NCBI GenBank assembly: GCA_001513045.1
Contig: LFSB01000024.1
Location: 69,549-127,526, forward strand
DNA from: Clostridiales bacterium DTU089
Lineage (GTDB): Bacteria > Bacillota > Clostridia > Oscillospirales > Acutalibacteraceae
Direction: 5' to 3'
Length of the DNA stretch: 57,978 bases
The notes under the pieces were generated by a model that worked only from the letters and a program-made list of their open reading frames with translations, ran no database searches and was not told the origin of the DNA. Below are positions 50,534 to 57,978 of the stretch, piece by piece. The stretch's first letter is position 1. Each line of letters starts with the position of its first letter. The position numbers and the translations under genes were made by a program.

Positions 50534-50545
50534 AAACGAAACCTC

Positions 50546-51604
50546 CTATATTCTTGTGGTCTTATCCTCACCCACACCGTACATCCCGTCGAGCTGATAT
50601 TTTTCTCCGTCATAGCCGCAAAGATATCCCGAAAGCTTACCGAACGGGAGCTTATAATCTATGCATATTCCGCCCACCGGAACTCTCATGACATAGGTGT
50701 CGATAATTTCAAAATATACGTCCACCTTACCGTGCGCATCGCTGATATGCCATTTCGGACCGTTTTTCTCAAACTCCACCGGCGGAAGCAGAAACTGTCT
50801 GTCACCGAGCCAGATAAGGTTTTCATTGTAATCATCCTGATTTATTGACTGGTTGTGGGTGAGGTTGAAGCCGAAATATTCCTGCTTGCCCCCGTGATTT
50901 ATTTTACCCATTGTGGTGAGCCAGTCATAATGAGCTATAAAAGGATAAAAGCCCTTGTGGTCATCTATTATAGCTGCGCTGTCGGCATCGGCAACGAATT
51001 TTTCGCCGTTCACGGTGATATAACCCTCTGCGGAAAAAAGCTCCTTCTGCGAATACAGCGATTTGTTTTCATCAAACGGAATATTTACAACCGAAGGAGA
51101 GGAAACGCTGGTGATTTTCATGTCTATTTCAAATTTGCCGCTTTTTTTATCGGTTCCGAAGCCCTTTGCGGTTGCGTAGCCGTCTTTGAAGCAATTGGTT
51201 ATAGTAAAATCAAAGTCCGGATTTTTTATTTCGGTTTTGCTGTCGAGCAGATTTTCCGCAACTATGCACTTTTTACCCGGTTCAAGCTGAAACCAGCGTC
51301 TGACCTTGCCCGAACGCTTGTCAAAAAATACAAATATTCCGAAACCTATGGCATTCATGTTGTAGACCGCGGAGATTATTGTCCCCTCTTTAAACGAGAC
51401 CTCGAACGCCTCCCACACGGTAAGCCTGGACTTATTCATAAACGCCGGCATGCGCTTTCCGCAGGGCTTCACGGAGTCGAGAAGATTTATTTCGGGCAGC
51501 GGTCCCGAAAATGTTCCGAACGTTGCTTTTCCACCGGTTACAAGCTTTTCCGGTGCCGGAACGAGATGCCTTTTTTCAGAAATATACTCCGGATAATCAG
51601 CCAT
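50546..51604 (-). CDS. DUF2804 family protein
   Basis: The 352-residue protein matches the DUF2804 family by length and pattern: SEKRHLVPAPEKLVTGGKATFGTFSG, WEAFEVSFKEGTIISAVYNM, IDDHKGFYPFIAHYDWLT and FGFNLTHNQSINQDDYNEN-type stretches. The function is unknown. Some related beta-barrel proteins bind lipids or resemble hydratases, but I assign none. ATG 51604 has GGAGGT upstream; the longer frame to 51688 would add a hydrophobic stretch without a ribosome binding site and is rejected. Confidence 0.88.
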   Translation of the reverse strand: MADYPEYISEKRHLVPAPEKLVTGGKATFGTFSGPLPEINLLDSVKPCGKRMPAFMNKSRLTVWEAFEVSFKEGTIISAVYNMNAIGFGIFVFFDKRSGKVRRWFQLEPGKKCIVAENLLDSKTEIKNPDFDFTITNCFKDGYATAKGFGTDKKSGKFEIDMKITSVSSPSVVNIPFDENKSLYSQKELFSAEGYITVNGEKFVADADSAAIIDDHKGFYPFIAHYDWLTTMGKINHGGKQEYFGFNLTHNQSINQDDYNENLIWLGDRQFLLPPVEFEKNGPKWHISDAHGKVDVYFEIIDTYVMRVPVGGICIDYKLPFGKLSGYLCGYDGEKYQLDGMYGVGEDKTTRI

Positions 51605-51960
51605 ATTCCAAACCTCCAAGGTACTCTTGCGAGCTGCAAAATATGAAAAAACTGTTAACAGTATACAATAAATCAAAAAAACTTTCAATCCTTTAAGGAT
51701 AAAAACCGCAAATAAAATAAAGGAGAAATATAAACCTCGTTATTTTTGCCGTCGGCATATGCGCCCGTGTGAAATATCGCAAACCTGACAAGAGGCGGAG
51801 TAACTCATTATTTATATTGCCCGAATTTGCTCTTTGCCGCACATCCATATTAAACAAATAAATCGCCCGTTTTCATCCCGCCGGTATGTGCTGCCGCTTG
51901 TGAAATCAGAATTTCATATGCTGTTTCTCAAAATTATGCGAACCGCTTCTCAATTTTTTC
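51605..51960. other. Intergenic region before tRNA-Leu
   Basis: An open frame at 51834-52061 runs into the tRNA and lacks a ribosome binding site. No gene, hairpin or repeat is convincing in this stretch. Confidence 0.5.
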
Positions 51961-51989
51961 TTGATTTTCCTCGTGCGGTGTTATATAAT
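51961..51989 (+). promoter_or_regulatory. Promoter of tRNA-Leu
   Basis: TTGATT (51961-51966) and TATAAT (51984-51989) are 17 bases apart, 22 bases before the mature tRNA end. Confidence 0.8.
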
Positions 51990-52011
51990 ACAAAAGCTGT
52001 CACAACACCCT

Positions 52012-52098
52012 GCCGGTGTGATGGAATTGGCAGACGTGCCGGACTCAAAATCCGGTGGTAGCGATACCGTGCGGGTTCGACCCCCGCCACCGGCACCA
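52012..52098 (+). tRNA. tRNA-Leu (anticodon CAA)
   Basis: The acceptor arms GCCGGTG (52012-52018) and CACCGGC (52088-52094) pair fully, followed by the discriminator A and an encoded CCA. The anticodon stem CCGGA/TCCGG holds the loop CTCAAAA with anticodon CAA. A long variable arm (TGGTAGCGATACCG) and the T-arm GCGGGTTCGACCCCCGC are typical of a class II tRNA. It borders the integrated element. Confidence 0.97.
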
Positions 52099-52101
52099 AC
52101 T

Positions 52102-52154
52102 ATATCGCAGAAGATTGATACAATAAATGTATTCGTCTTCTGCGATATGTTTTT
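52102..52154 (+). terminator. Terminator of tRNA-Leu
   Basis: ATATCGCAGAAGA (52102-52114) and TCTTCTGCGATAT (52136-52148) form a 13-bp stem, with an inner TACA/TGTA pair, followed by GTTTTT. Confidence 0.92.
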
Positions 52155-52306
52155 GCCCTAAAATGCCCATATTTACAGACTTTTGGGTGCTTTTTGTTTT
52201 GGAATACATACGCCGACGACTGCGTGGAGCCGTGATATTTGCCCTTGAAACACCGATTTTTAGCCCCACCGACGCTTTGCCTCGGACAAATCGTTAACGA
52301 GCAACA

Positions 52307-52348
52307 TTTTGGTGCATTTTTTGGACTTTGGTGCATTTTGGTGCAAAT
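52307..52348. repeat. Three direct copies of TTTGGTGCA near the element's left end
   Basis: TTTTGGTGCATTTT (52307-52320), CTTTGGTGCATTTT (52326-52339) and TTTTGGTGCAAAT (52336-52348) are direct repeats at 19- and 10-base steps between the tRNA and the recombinase genes. They could be recombinase or regulator binding sites or part of the attachment region. The remaining sequence from 52155 to 52415 shows no gene. Confidence 0.6.
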
Positions 52349-52365
52349 ATGAAAGTCGCAGTATA

Positions 52366-52400
52366 AAAACGTTCCCCACACCGTGCTTGGCGTGGGGAAC
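52366..52400 (-). terminator. Terminator of the recombinase operon
   Basis: GTTCCCCAC (52371-52379) pairs with GTGGGGAAC (52392-52400). On the minus strand GTTTTTAT follows. Confidence 0.88.
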
Positions 52401-52415
52401 TAATGTGTTCTGGGC

Positions 52416-53993
52416 TTATTTGATTTCAGTGCCGTTCATCAGCATGAACACTATCCGTCCGTCGTTGTAGACCATTGCCTTCTTGACGACCGCCGACCAC
52501 AGGCTCACGCTGAATTCGGTCAGCGACCCGCGTTGCCGTTCCATTGTGTCCACAAACGCTGTGAGCACCGTGCGCTGCCGTTTTCGTGCTTCCTTCTCAG
52601 TCTTGAGTTCGTCTACCCGTTTTGCCACGGCATTGTACTTTGCCACCAACTCATCCTGCCGCTTTTTGTATGCCGTCTGGTCTTGTGCCGCCGATGCGTT
52701 CTCGGTGATGTGCTTGCGATTCATTTCGACAAGTACCTCGGCTTCACTGTTCTTCGCGAAGATTTCCTCGTCGATGGCGTCGCTGTCGAAAAGCTCCGCA
52801 ATCGCCAACCGGCAGTCGATAATCACTTCATCGGTCATATCCTGCATACTGTTCCACGCGGCAATAAACCGTTCCTTTATCTCATTCTCGGTCAAATGCG
52901 GCGTAGTACACTTTTCACCGGTCTTGAATTTGCTGTTGCATTGCCATATCACACGGCGATATTTATCAGTCGAGTGCCAGACCTTCGAGCCGAAGAAACC
53001 GCCGCAGTCGCCGCATACCAGCTTTGCTGAAAAGCAGCTTTTGCAGTTATAACTGCGCCCCAGCGCCTTGCGCCGGGCAAACTCTGCCTGAACATAATCG
53101 AACATCTCCGCGTCGATGATACTGTCGTGGCTATCCGTGACATAGAATTGCGGAACCTCGCCTTCGTTGGGCTTCATCTTTTTCGTCAGAAAATCCGTCG
53201 TGAAGGTCTTCTGCAGCAGCGCGTCGCCCTTGTATTTTTCATTTGTGAGAATGCTTTCAACCACATTGCACTGCCATTTTTCCTTGCCGCCGGGTGTTGG
53301 TATGCTCTGTGCTGTAAGGTACTTCGCAATTGCTGTGGGCGTTTTACCCTGTAGGAACAGCGTGTAAATTAGACGCACGATTTCTGCCTCCTCCTCAACA
53401 ATCTGCGGCGTACCGTCCGCGCCCTTTTCGTAGCCGAGGAATTGACCGTATGACATGGACACCTTGCCATCGGCGATGCGCTTACGCCAGCCCCATGTGA
53501 CGTTCTCCGAAATGCTCCGGCTTTCCTCCTGCGCGAGGCTGGACATTATCGTGATGAGCAGTTCACCCTTGGCATCAAACGTCCAGATATTCTCTTTCTC
53601 GAAGTAAATTTCAATGTTCGCCGCCTTGAGCTTTCGCACCGCCGTTAGGCTATCGACCGTATTTCTCGCAAACCGGCTGACCGATTTCGTGATGATAAGG
53701 TCAATTTTTCCATCAAGCGCATCATGAATCATCTGATTGAAGCCATCGCGCTTTTTCGTGTTGGTCGCGGAAATACCCTCGTCCGTATACACAGCGATGA
53801 AGTTCCAGTCAGGTCGCTCCTTGATGTACTTGGTATAATAATCGATCTGCGCCTCGTAGCTGGATTGCTGCTCTTCCTTTTCCGTTGATACTCGGGCGTA
53901 ACCGGCGACGTTGCGCTGTTTTGGTACGGATACGGCAAGGTTGGAAAAACGCGATGTGACCGACGCCGGTATCATTGTAACTGTTCGCGCCAT
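52416..53993 (-). CDS. Large serine recombinase (second of a tandem pair)
   Basis: The 525-residue protein has an N-terminal resolvase catalytic domain with the nucleophilic Ser in AGYARVSTEKEEQ, TKSVSRFARNTVDSL and EEQQSSYEAQ. A Recombinase domain (about 200-300; NVVESILTNEKYKGDALLQKT) follows, then a zinc ribbon (SAKLVCGDCGGFFGSK ... WQCNSKFKTGEKC) and a coiled-coil-prone region (about 420-490, YKKRQDELVAKYNAVAKRVDELKTEK). Such enzymes integrate or excise phages and transposons. The start overlaps the previous gene's stop by one base (TAATG), so translation is coupled. It ends before a terminator near the tRNA. Confidence 0.95.
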   Translation of the reverse strand: MARTVTMIPASVTSRFSNLAVSVPKQRNVAGYARVSTEKEEQQSSYEAQIDYYTKYIKERPDWNFIAVYTDEGISATNTKKRDGFNQMIHDALDGKIDLIITKSVSRFARNTVDSLTAVRKLKAANIEIYFEKENIWTFDAKGELLITIMSSLAQEESRSISENVTWGWRKRIADGKVSMSYGQFLGYEKGADGTPQIVEEEAEIVRLIYTLFLQGKTPTAIAKYLTAQSIPTPGGKEKWQCNVVESILTNEKYKGDALLQKTFTTDFLTKKMKPNEGEVPQFYVTDSHDSIIDAEMFDYVQAEFARRKALGRSYNCKSCFSAKLVCGDCGGFFGSKVWHSTDKYRRVIWQCNSKFKTGEKCTTPHLTENEIKERFIAAWNSMQDMTDEVIIDCRLAIAELFDSDAIDEEIFAKNSEAEVLVEMNRKHITENASAAQDQTAYKKRQDELVAKYNAVAKRVDELKTEKEARKRQRTVLTAFVDTMERQRGSLTEFSVSLWSAVVKKAMVYNDGRIVFMLMNGTEIK

Positions 53994-55285
53994 TAGTCGT
54001 TCCTCCTTGTCGCTTTTTCCCGTGCTGCCTGTCGCTTATCATCCGTCCAGCTTTCCCGTCGTGAGCGGTCTTGCCATCCGACCGCTGTCGTTTGACCGTC
54101 TTTGAAGTGAAACTCCAAAACGTTGTCCGGCAGCGCGGTAATGAAATCTATATGCGCTGCAAAGGTGTCATCGTCAAAACTTCCGGTACCAAGAGCTTCA
54201 GCACATACGGCCTTGAGTGTTTCTTCGGGTACTTGTTTTGATGCGCAGAATTTCTTGCCCTTGGTATTGAATGTGGCACATATCCACACAAAGCCGGTTT
54301 TTGTGGTTTTGCGTCGATAATTCTTTCCGCAAACACCGCACCGGATTTTTCCCGTGAATAACGTTGCGGCGCCTTTTTTCACAGTGGTTTTGTTTGCCCT
54401 GCGCTCAATTTCTGCCTGTACCGTGTCAAACGTAGCACGGTCGATAATCGGCTCATGCGCTTCCTGCACAAGATACTGCGGGAGTTCGCCGTGATTGATG
54501 CGTGTTTGCTTTGACAAGTGGTCGGTGCGGAAGGTCTTTTGCAGCAGTAAATCTCCGGCGTACTTCTCATTGCGGAGCATTTTGCTGATGGTGGCTTGAC
54601 ACCACGATTTGTTCATGCGCGTGGGTATTCCCAGTGCGTTAAGCCTGTTAGCTATGGCTTGTTTTCCATAGCCCTCAAGAAAAAGCGAGAATATGAGGCG
54701 TACCGTCTTCGCTTCCTCCGGCACGATCTGGAAAACTCCGTCTTTTACCCGATAGCCAAGCATCGTGCAATCCCACGGCTTGCCTTCTTCAAAATTCTTG
54801 CGTACCCGCCACTTCTGATTTTCGGAAACCGATAAGCTTTCCTCCTGCGCATAGGACGCAAGAATTGTCAGCATCAACTCGCCGTCGGCGCTTATGCTGT
54901 GAATATTCTGCTCTTCGAAAAACACATCGATACCAAGCATTTTTAGTTCTCTAACCGTAGATAGCAGCGTGACGGTGTTCCGAGCAAAGCGTGATATGGA
55001 CTTTGTGATAACCATATCAACCTTCCCGGCGCGGCAATCCGCCAGTAAGCGTTGAAAGCTCTCGCGGCTGTCCTTTGTGCCAGTTTTCGCTTCATCCGCA
55101 TATACGCCGACGTACTCCCAGCCGCAGTGCTTTTGAATCAGGTCGCTGTAATAGCAGACCTGTGATGCCAGCGACTGAAGCATTGCGTCCTTGCCTGACG
55201 AAACGCGGGCGTATGCCGCCACGCGCTTTCCATCAAAGGGAACTCGCGGCGCAAACTCTATCTGTGTAATTCGGCTGTTTGCCAT
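53993..55285 (-). CDS. Large serine recombinase (first of a tandem pair)
   Basis: The 430-residue protein has the catalytic motif VAAYARVSSGKDAML, TKSISRFARNTVTLL, a Recombinase domain (QATISKMLRNEKYAGDLLLQKT) and a zinc ribbon (FTGKIRCGVCGKNYRRK ... CASKQ). It is about 95 residues shorter than its partner because the C-terminal coiled-coil region is missing; a different tail follows. The two proteins share the opening and the LRNEKYAGD-type stretch and are clear paralogues. AAAGGAGGTG precedes ATG 55285. Paired recombinases of unequal length occur in some clostridial elements, where both can be needed. Confidence 0.95.
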   Translation of the reverse strand: MANSRITQIEFAPRVPFDGKRVAAYARVSSGKDAMLQSLASQVCYYSDLIQKHCGWEYVGVYADEAKTGTKDSRESFQRLLADCRAGKVDMVITKSISRFARNTVTLLSTVRELKMLGIDVFFEEQNIHSISADGELMLTILASYAQEESLSVSENQKWRVRKNFEEGKPWDCTMLGYRVKDGVFQIVPEEAKTVRLIFSLFLEGYGKQAIANRLNALGIPTRMNKSWCQATISKMLRNEKYAGDLLLQKTFRTDHLSKQTRINHGELPQYLVQEAHEPIIDRATFDTVQAEIERRANKTTVKKGAATLFTGKIRCGVCGKNYRRKTTKTGFVWICATFNTKGKKFCASKQVPEETLKAVCAEALGTGSFDDDTFAAHIDFITALPDNVLEFHFKDGQTTAVGWQDRSRRESWTDDKRQAAREKATRRND

Positions 55286-55339
55286 TGATACTCCACCTCC
55301 TTTCAGGGGGGTACATATTCGCTCTAAAGGGCGATAAAG

Positions 55340-55510
55340 TCAAGGCAACTCGCGCCATATACTGCACAAAGATACGCGATATTTAACCGCGAGCTTTTCT
55401 TCAAGCTTGGCATAATCATGAATGGTAATGTGCCCATCGGACAGCCATCTCCTCAACACAGCGACGACGGCTTTGTATTTCATCAGCTCCGTTTTTCTGT
55501 CCTGTGTCAT
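55340..55510 (-). CDS. Small element-encoded protein (SHOCT-like), 56 residues
   Basis: This short frame encodes MTQDRKTELMKYKAVVAVLR, then RWLSDGHITIHDYAKLEEKL and AVKYRVSLCSIWRELP. The DGHITIHDYAKLEEKL stretch resembles the SHOCT-type small proteins that precede serine recombinases in clostridial elements. GGAGG lies eight bases before ATG 55510, and its ATG overlaps the stop of the upstream HTH gene (ATGA). Position and overlap make a real gene likely. Function is unknown; it may help regulate recombination. Confidence 0.75.
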   Translation of the reverse strand: MTQDRKTELMKYKAVVAVLRRWLSDGHITIHDYAKLEEKLAVKYRVSLCSIWRELP

Positions 55511-55923
55511 ATGTCAGCCTCCGCCATTTTCGTGCGGTGCTGTGCAGAACACGTATGGCAGCAAAACTTGCTGTTTGGTCTGCCGTAGACCGTGTATGAT
55601 TTCCCACAGTGAGCACATATCTTGCTGTAATACGCCTTTCTGTTCTCGGCATTTGGATGTGTTTTCCACCATGCGTTACGGCATTTATCAGAGCAGAATT
55701 TTTTCGGCTTGCTCCCGGGCTTAGTCACAAGCGCCTGTCCGCATTGCTTGCAGAGAGAAGCGTCATCAATGACAGATGATTTTTCAGCCGCCAAGGCTAA
55801 ACCCTGTCTGCGGCAATAGCTCTTCACTGTGTTTATCGAGAGTCCGACCGTTTCGGCGATTGATACATACTTACAACCCGCAGATCGCAGGTGAAGTATG
55901 GTTGATTTCTGTTCGTTGGTCAT
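55507..55923 (-). CDS. Helix-turn-helix and zinc-ribbon DNA-binding protein of the element
   Basis: The 138-residue product starts with a sigma-70 region 4/resolvase-type HTH (about 1-45: MTNEQKSTILHLRSAGCKYVSIAETVGL and NTVKSYCRRQGL). Two zinc-ribbon-like Cys sets follow: CKQCGQALV ... KKFCSDKCRNAWW and CAHCGKSYTVY ... SKFCCHTCSAQH. It is typical of the small genes directly upstream of recombinase operons in clostridial prophages and transposons. ATG 55923 has GGAGGTGG upstream. It heads the HTH-SHOCT-recombinase-recombinase transcript. Confidence 0.85.
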   Translation of the reverse strand: MTNEQKSTILHLRSAGCKYVSIAETVGLSINTVKSYCRRQGLALAAEKSSVIDDASLCKQCGQALVTKPGSKPKKFCSDKCRNAWWKTHPNAENRKAYYSKICAHCGKSYTVYGRPNSKFCCHTCSAQHRTKMAEADI

Positions 55924-55985
55924 CAAAACCACCTCCTCGCCATACGGAGAAAATGGAGCAATTTTGGGGAGGTGTTTCGACATAA

Positions 55986-56021
55986 AAATACTGCCCAGCA
56001 GAGAAAAATCTCCGCTGGGCA
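55986..56021 (-). terminator. Terminator after the amidase remnant
   Basis: TGCCCAGCAGAGA (55992-56004) pairs with TCTCCGCTGGGCA (56009-56021) with one mismatch. On the minus strand TATTTTTATG follows. Confidence 0.88.
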
Positions 56022-56084
56022 ATAACTGTAGGTCAACAACTTGACCTGTGGTATATGGACTTGTAAGCTAAAGCGGTGTATCCT

Positions 56085-56555
56085 TTACTCGCTGTATTTG
56101 ATAAAAACGTCCGTGAAGCCAGCATCCTTGACCTTTTTGAGCATGGCATCGGCGTTTGCCTTGACCGAGAACGCGCCGAGCTGGACGCGGTAATACTTCT
56201 TCGGTGTGGTCGGCGTTTCCGGCGAAGCCGCATCAAGCAGCTTCTTCACATCGGCGCGGAAGGTGTCCATGCTCTTGCCGTGCTTCGGGAACCAGTGCAT
56301 CACATCGCCGTGATTGCTGGCAATGCCGAGCTTGTGACCCTCCGAGTGGCAGATGAGCGTCGGCGACTCCGGCTTGATGCCGTACTGCTTGCAGAGGTAG
56401 GCGCACAGCTCGACCGCTTCCTTGTAAACGGCAGAAAAATATGCGGGGTCAGAAAGTCCGTCCTCGCATATCTCAAAACCGATGTGTGTATCGTTAGAGC
56501 TGCCGCCGCCATGCCAGCCACGCATATTCCACGGCAGCGTCTGGTAGGTAGCAAT
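56085..56555 (-). pseudogene. 5'-truncated phage N-acetylmuramoyl-L-alanine amidase with SPOR-like end
   Basis: The recognisable part begins near TYQTLPWNMRGWHGGG and continues with NDTHIGFEICED and ICHSEGHKLGIASNHGDVMHW, the amidase-2-type lysin core of clostridial phages, followed by a linker and a SPOR-like repeat (YYRVQLGAFSVKANADAML). The N-terminal part, with the first zinc-binding His, is missing. Upstream of about 56550 the same frame reads through head-fiber DNA in a foreign frame (to 56630), so no native start exists. It probably lacks lytic activity. Confidence 0.82.
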
Positions 56556-56769
56556 AGAGGTTTCCGTCCGTACCAATTTTCGCTGCGACGGTATACGTTT
56601 CAGTTTTGGTGGTTGCCTTAACTCCTCCAAGTGTGGTTTCCGTAGCGACGGGTACTTGAGAAGAAGGAAGACCCGTTACCGAGGCTCCCTCCTGGATTTC
56701 CAACGTTCCGCCGATGACGGTTTTCTCGCCGCCCTGTTCGGTGTAGTTCTTTGCGTTATATTCGCTCAT
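56494..56769 (-). pseudogene. Phage head-fiber protein gene, 3' part replaced
   Basis: The first ~75 residues (MSEYNAKNYTEQGGEKTVIG ... TKTETYTVAAKIGTDGNLY) match the pattern of head-fiber/decoration proteins encoded right after the capsid gene in clostridial siphophages. The last ~17 residues (YLPDAAVEYAWLAWRRQL) are the amidase gene read in another frame. The native part therefore ends near 56555. A GGAGGTAGC site precedes ATG 56769. A slightly altered but still stable protein may be made. Confidence 0.75.
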
Positions 56770-56781
56770 ATCGCTACCTCC

Positions 56782-57963
56782 TTAGGCGTGCTGCTTGAGT
56801 AGCTTGATGCCTTCAGGCAGTACTGTCTTAGCGTCAACACGCTGGAAAGCGTAGAAGCCGGTCTGAAGGTTGGCGATGTGGAGCTCATCTGCACGGCGAA
56901 CGGTTCTGCCAGTACGGTCTGCAATCCAGTAGTTCTGGAAATCGCCGAAAGCGACTGTGTAGGCACCTGCCGCGATGGTAGGAGCATACTGAGAAACATA
57001 TACAGGGAAACCGAGCAGACGATCAGGCTGACCAGCCTGCAGAGAGGGTTGCCACATATATGCACCGTTACCGTCCTTGAGCTTGCGGACGCTTGCGAGA
57101 GTGCCACTGCCAAGCACAAACACAGCATTTTTCTTGTAGCCGTCCTTGAGCGCGTAGGTCAGGTCGATAAGCTCGTCCGCCTTAATGTCTCCGGCAGTAG
57201 CGGTAGTCACGCCGAGATCGCCGCCGTTTGCGGTGAAGATGCCGGTAGGCTGACCGCTGCCGGTGCCGATGCAGAAAGCCTGTTCCTCTTTCGCCGCAAA
57301 AGCGCGGGCAAAGTTGTCGATGAGGTAGGCCTGAAGGTCGAACATGGAGTCCTCAAGCAGTTCCTCGGAGACCAGTGCTGCCGCACGAAGCGTGAATGCA
57401 TCGAGAGAGAGCTGGTTGAAGGTAGGAGTGGAGGGCGTAAACACGCCGGACTCAGCTACCCAATCGGCAGAAACATCAGTAAGCGCCACATTAATTCTGT
57501 GAGGTGCGGCAGTTGTGATGACCTTTGCAAGAGAACGGATTACGTTCTCGCGGGCAAGTGCCTTAACGAGAGTGTCGTCGAACTCCAGCGGAACAAGATA
57601 ACCACCGGTGGAAGAAGTGCCTTCCTCCATGACATTGTGGACAGGGCGCTTGCCGCGAATGAGATTATAGAAATCCTCACGGTATTCGGCGGTCGCTCTG
57701 GGAATGAGAGGCTTGCCGTTCTGTGCTACAGGCTTTTCAGTGATTGGAGAACTGGTGGGCTGCGCCATTGCAGCATCCCTTGCCACACGATCTTCCTCAA
57801 TGGCAATCTGACGAGCCATTGCGTCTACGTCCGCGAGCATTTTGTCATAGGTGGCGTTGTCTTCTGCAGACAAAACGCCATCCTTGGCGCGAGTGTCGAG
57901 GAACGCCTTTGCAGCATCCCACGCCTTTGCGCGTTTTTCACGCATTTCGAGTACCTTTTTCAT
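56782..57963 (-). CDS. Phage major capsid protein, HK97 family
   Basis: The 393-residue protein has an N-terminal scaffold-like coiled coil (about 1-75, MREKRAKAWDAAKAFLDTRA) followed by the HK97 capsid fold: EGTSSTGGYLVPLEFDDTL, ENVIRSLAKVITT, VSEELLEDSMFDLQAYL, FCIGTGSGQPTGIF and the C-terminal FYAFQRVDAKTVLPEGIKLL. Length is normal and no break is seen, so the gene looks intact. ATG 57963 is used; GGAGGT lies eight bases upstream. Protease and portal genes would be expected just beyond the window edge. Confidence 0.95.
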   Translation of the reverse strand: MKKVLEMREKRAKAWDAAKAFLDTRAKDGVLSAEDNATYDKMLADVDAMARQIAIEEDRVARDAAMAQPTSSPITEKPVAQNGKPLIPRATAEYREDFYNLIRGKRPVHNVMEEGTSSTGGYLVPLEFDDTLVKALARENVIRSLAKVITTAAPHRINVALTDVSADWVAESGVFTPSTPTFNQLSLDAFTLRAAALVSEELLEDSMFDLQAYLIDNFARAFAAKEEQAFCIGTGSGQPTGIFTANGGDLGVTTATAGDIKADELIDLTYALKDGYKKNAVFVLGSGTLASVRKLKDGNGAYMWQPSLQAGQPDRLLGFPVYVSQYAPTIAAGAYTVAFGDFQNYWIADRTGRTVRRADELHIANLQTGFYAFQRVDAKTVLPEGIKLLKQHA

Positions 57964-57978
57964 AATCAAATACCTCCG

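Larger units (their letters stand above)
52155..57978. mobile_element. Prophage remnant or integrated element beside tRNA-Leu, continuing past the window
   Basis: From the tRNA to the window end all genes are on the minus strand and of phage or mobile type: two serine recombinases, a small element protein, an HTH/zinc-ribbon protein, an amidase fragment, a head-fiber gene and a capsid gene. The genes between head fiber and lysin in an intact phage are missing. The exact left end is not proven because the other att copy is outside the window. Confidence 0.85.

Noticed and set aside
51834-52161. Open frames over the tRNA-Leu region
   Set aside because: They overlap the tRNA and its terminator, have no ribosome binding site and show no protein features.

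Overview
The window looks like chromosome of an anaerobic, spore-forming member of the Clostridia (Bacillota), most likely an Oscillospiraceae/Ruminococcaceae-type gut bacterium. The evidence is a yabP-yabQ-divIC-yabR sporulation/division block, an alaS T-box leader, an L10-type ribosomal protein leader, strong GGAGG ribosome binding sites with several TTG starts, an electron-bifurcating-type [FeFe]-hydrogenase cluster, dockerin-bearing surface proteins and mucin-type glycan enzymes. No taxonomic marker gene was compared, so this is inference.

Layout. (1) 0.1-17.9 kb is mostly housekeeping: a PHP phosphatase, an AlkD-like repair protein, yabP/yabQ/divIC/S1 protein, an orphan class I fumarase alpha subunit and hpf. 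A reverse-strand block follows with an M5-type nuclease, holA, comEC, a HIT protein and T-box-controlled alaS. After it come a ferritin-like protein, an orphan corrinoid protein, an ECF sigma factor with a membrane partner, a secreted Cys-rich protein, and a PII-like/antiporter/small membrane protein operon. (2) 18.0-26.4 kb is a ten-gene hydrogenase locus behind a near-perfect Rex operator. It holds hydC, hydB and hydA of the NADH-linked group A3 enzyme. Between hydC and hydB lie a second, HydS-like [FeFe]-hydrogenase, two DRTGG proteins, two HATPase proteins, a PHP phosphoesterase and a [2Fe-2S] ferredoxin. I infer that the A3 enzyme disposes of NADH and reduced ferredoxin as H2, and that the HydS/DRTGG/HATPase/PHP set senses and signals. 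(3) 26.4-35.1 kb carries nadABC with a MATE exporter, rplJ-rplL with leader, an RlmD-like methyltransferase and a P-loop ATPase. (4) 35.5-51.6 kb is surface and host-glycan biology: a 1346-residue secreted protein with two internal dockerin-like modules, L-fucose isomerase, a phosphoribosyltransferase, GH3, an acyltransferase-like protein, GH84, a BadF-type sugar kinase and an LRR-dockerin protein. A nitroreductase and a DUF2804 protein follow.

(5) From tRNA-Leu(CAA) at 52.0 kb to the window end is a decayed prophage or integrated element: two translationally coupled serine recombinases, a 56-residue protein missed by length cut-offs, an HTH/zinc-ribbon protein, a 5'-truncated amidase, a head-fiber gene and an intact HK97-type capsid gene. 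The head-fiber gene runs out of frame straight into the amidase, which marks an internal deletion that removed the genes normally between them.

Most worth a second look: the two [FeFe]-hydrogenases with different L1 motifs in one Rex-controlled locus, the prophage deletion joint, the double dockerin protein, a hairpin between ribosome binding site and start codon of the GH84 gene, and operator-like palindromes inside the rplJ and GH3 promoters.
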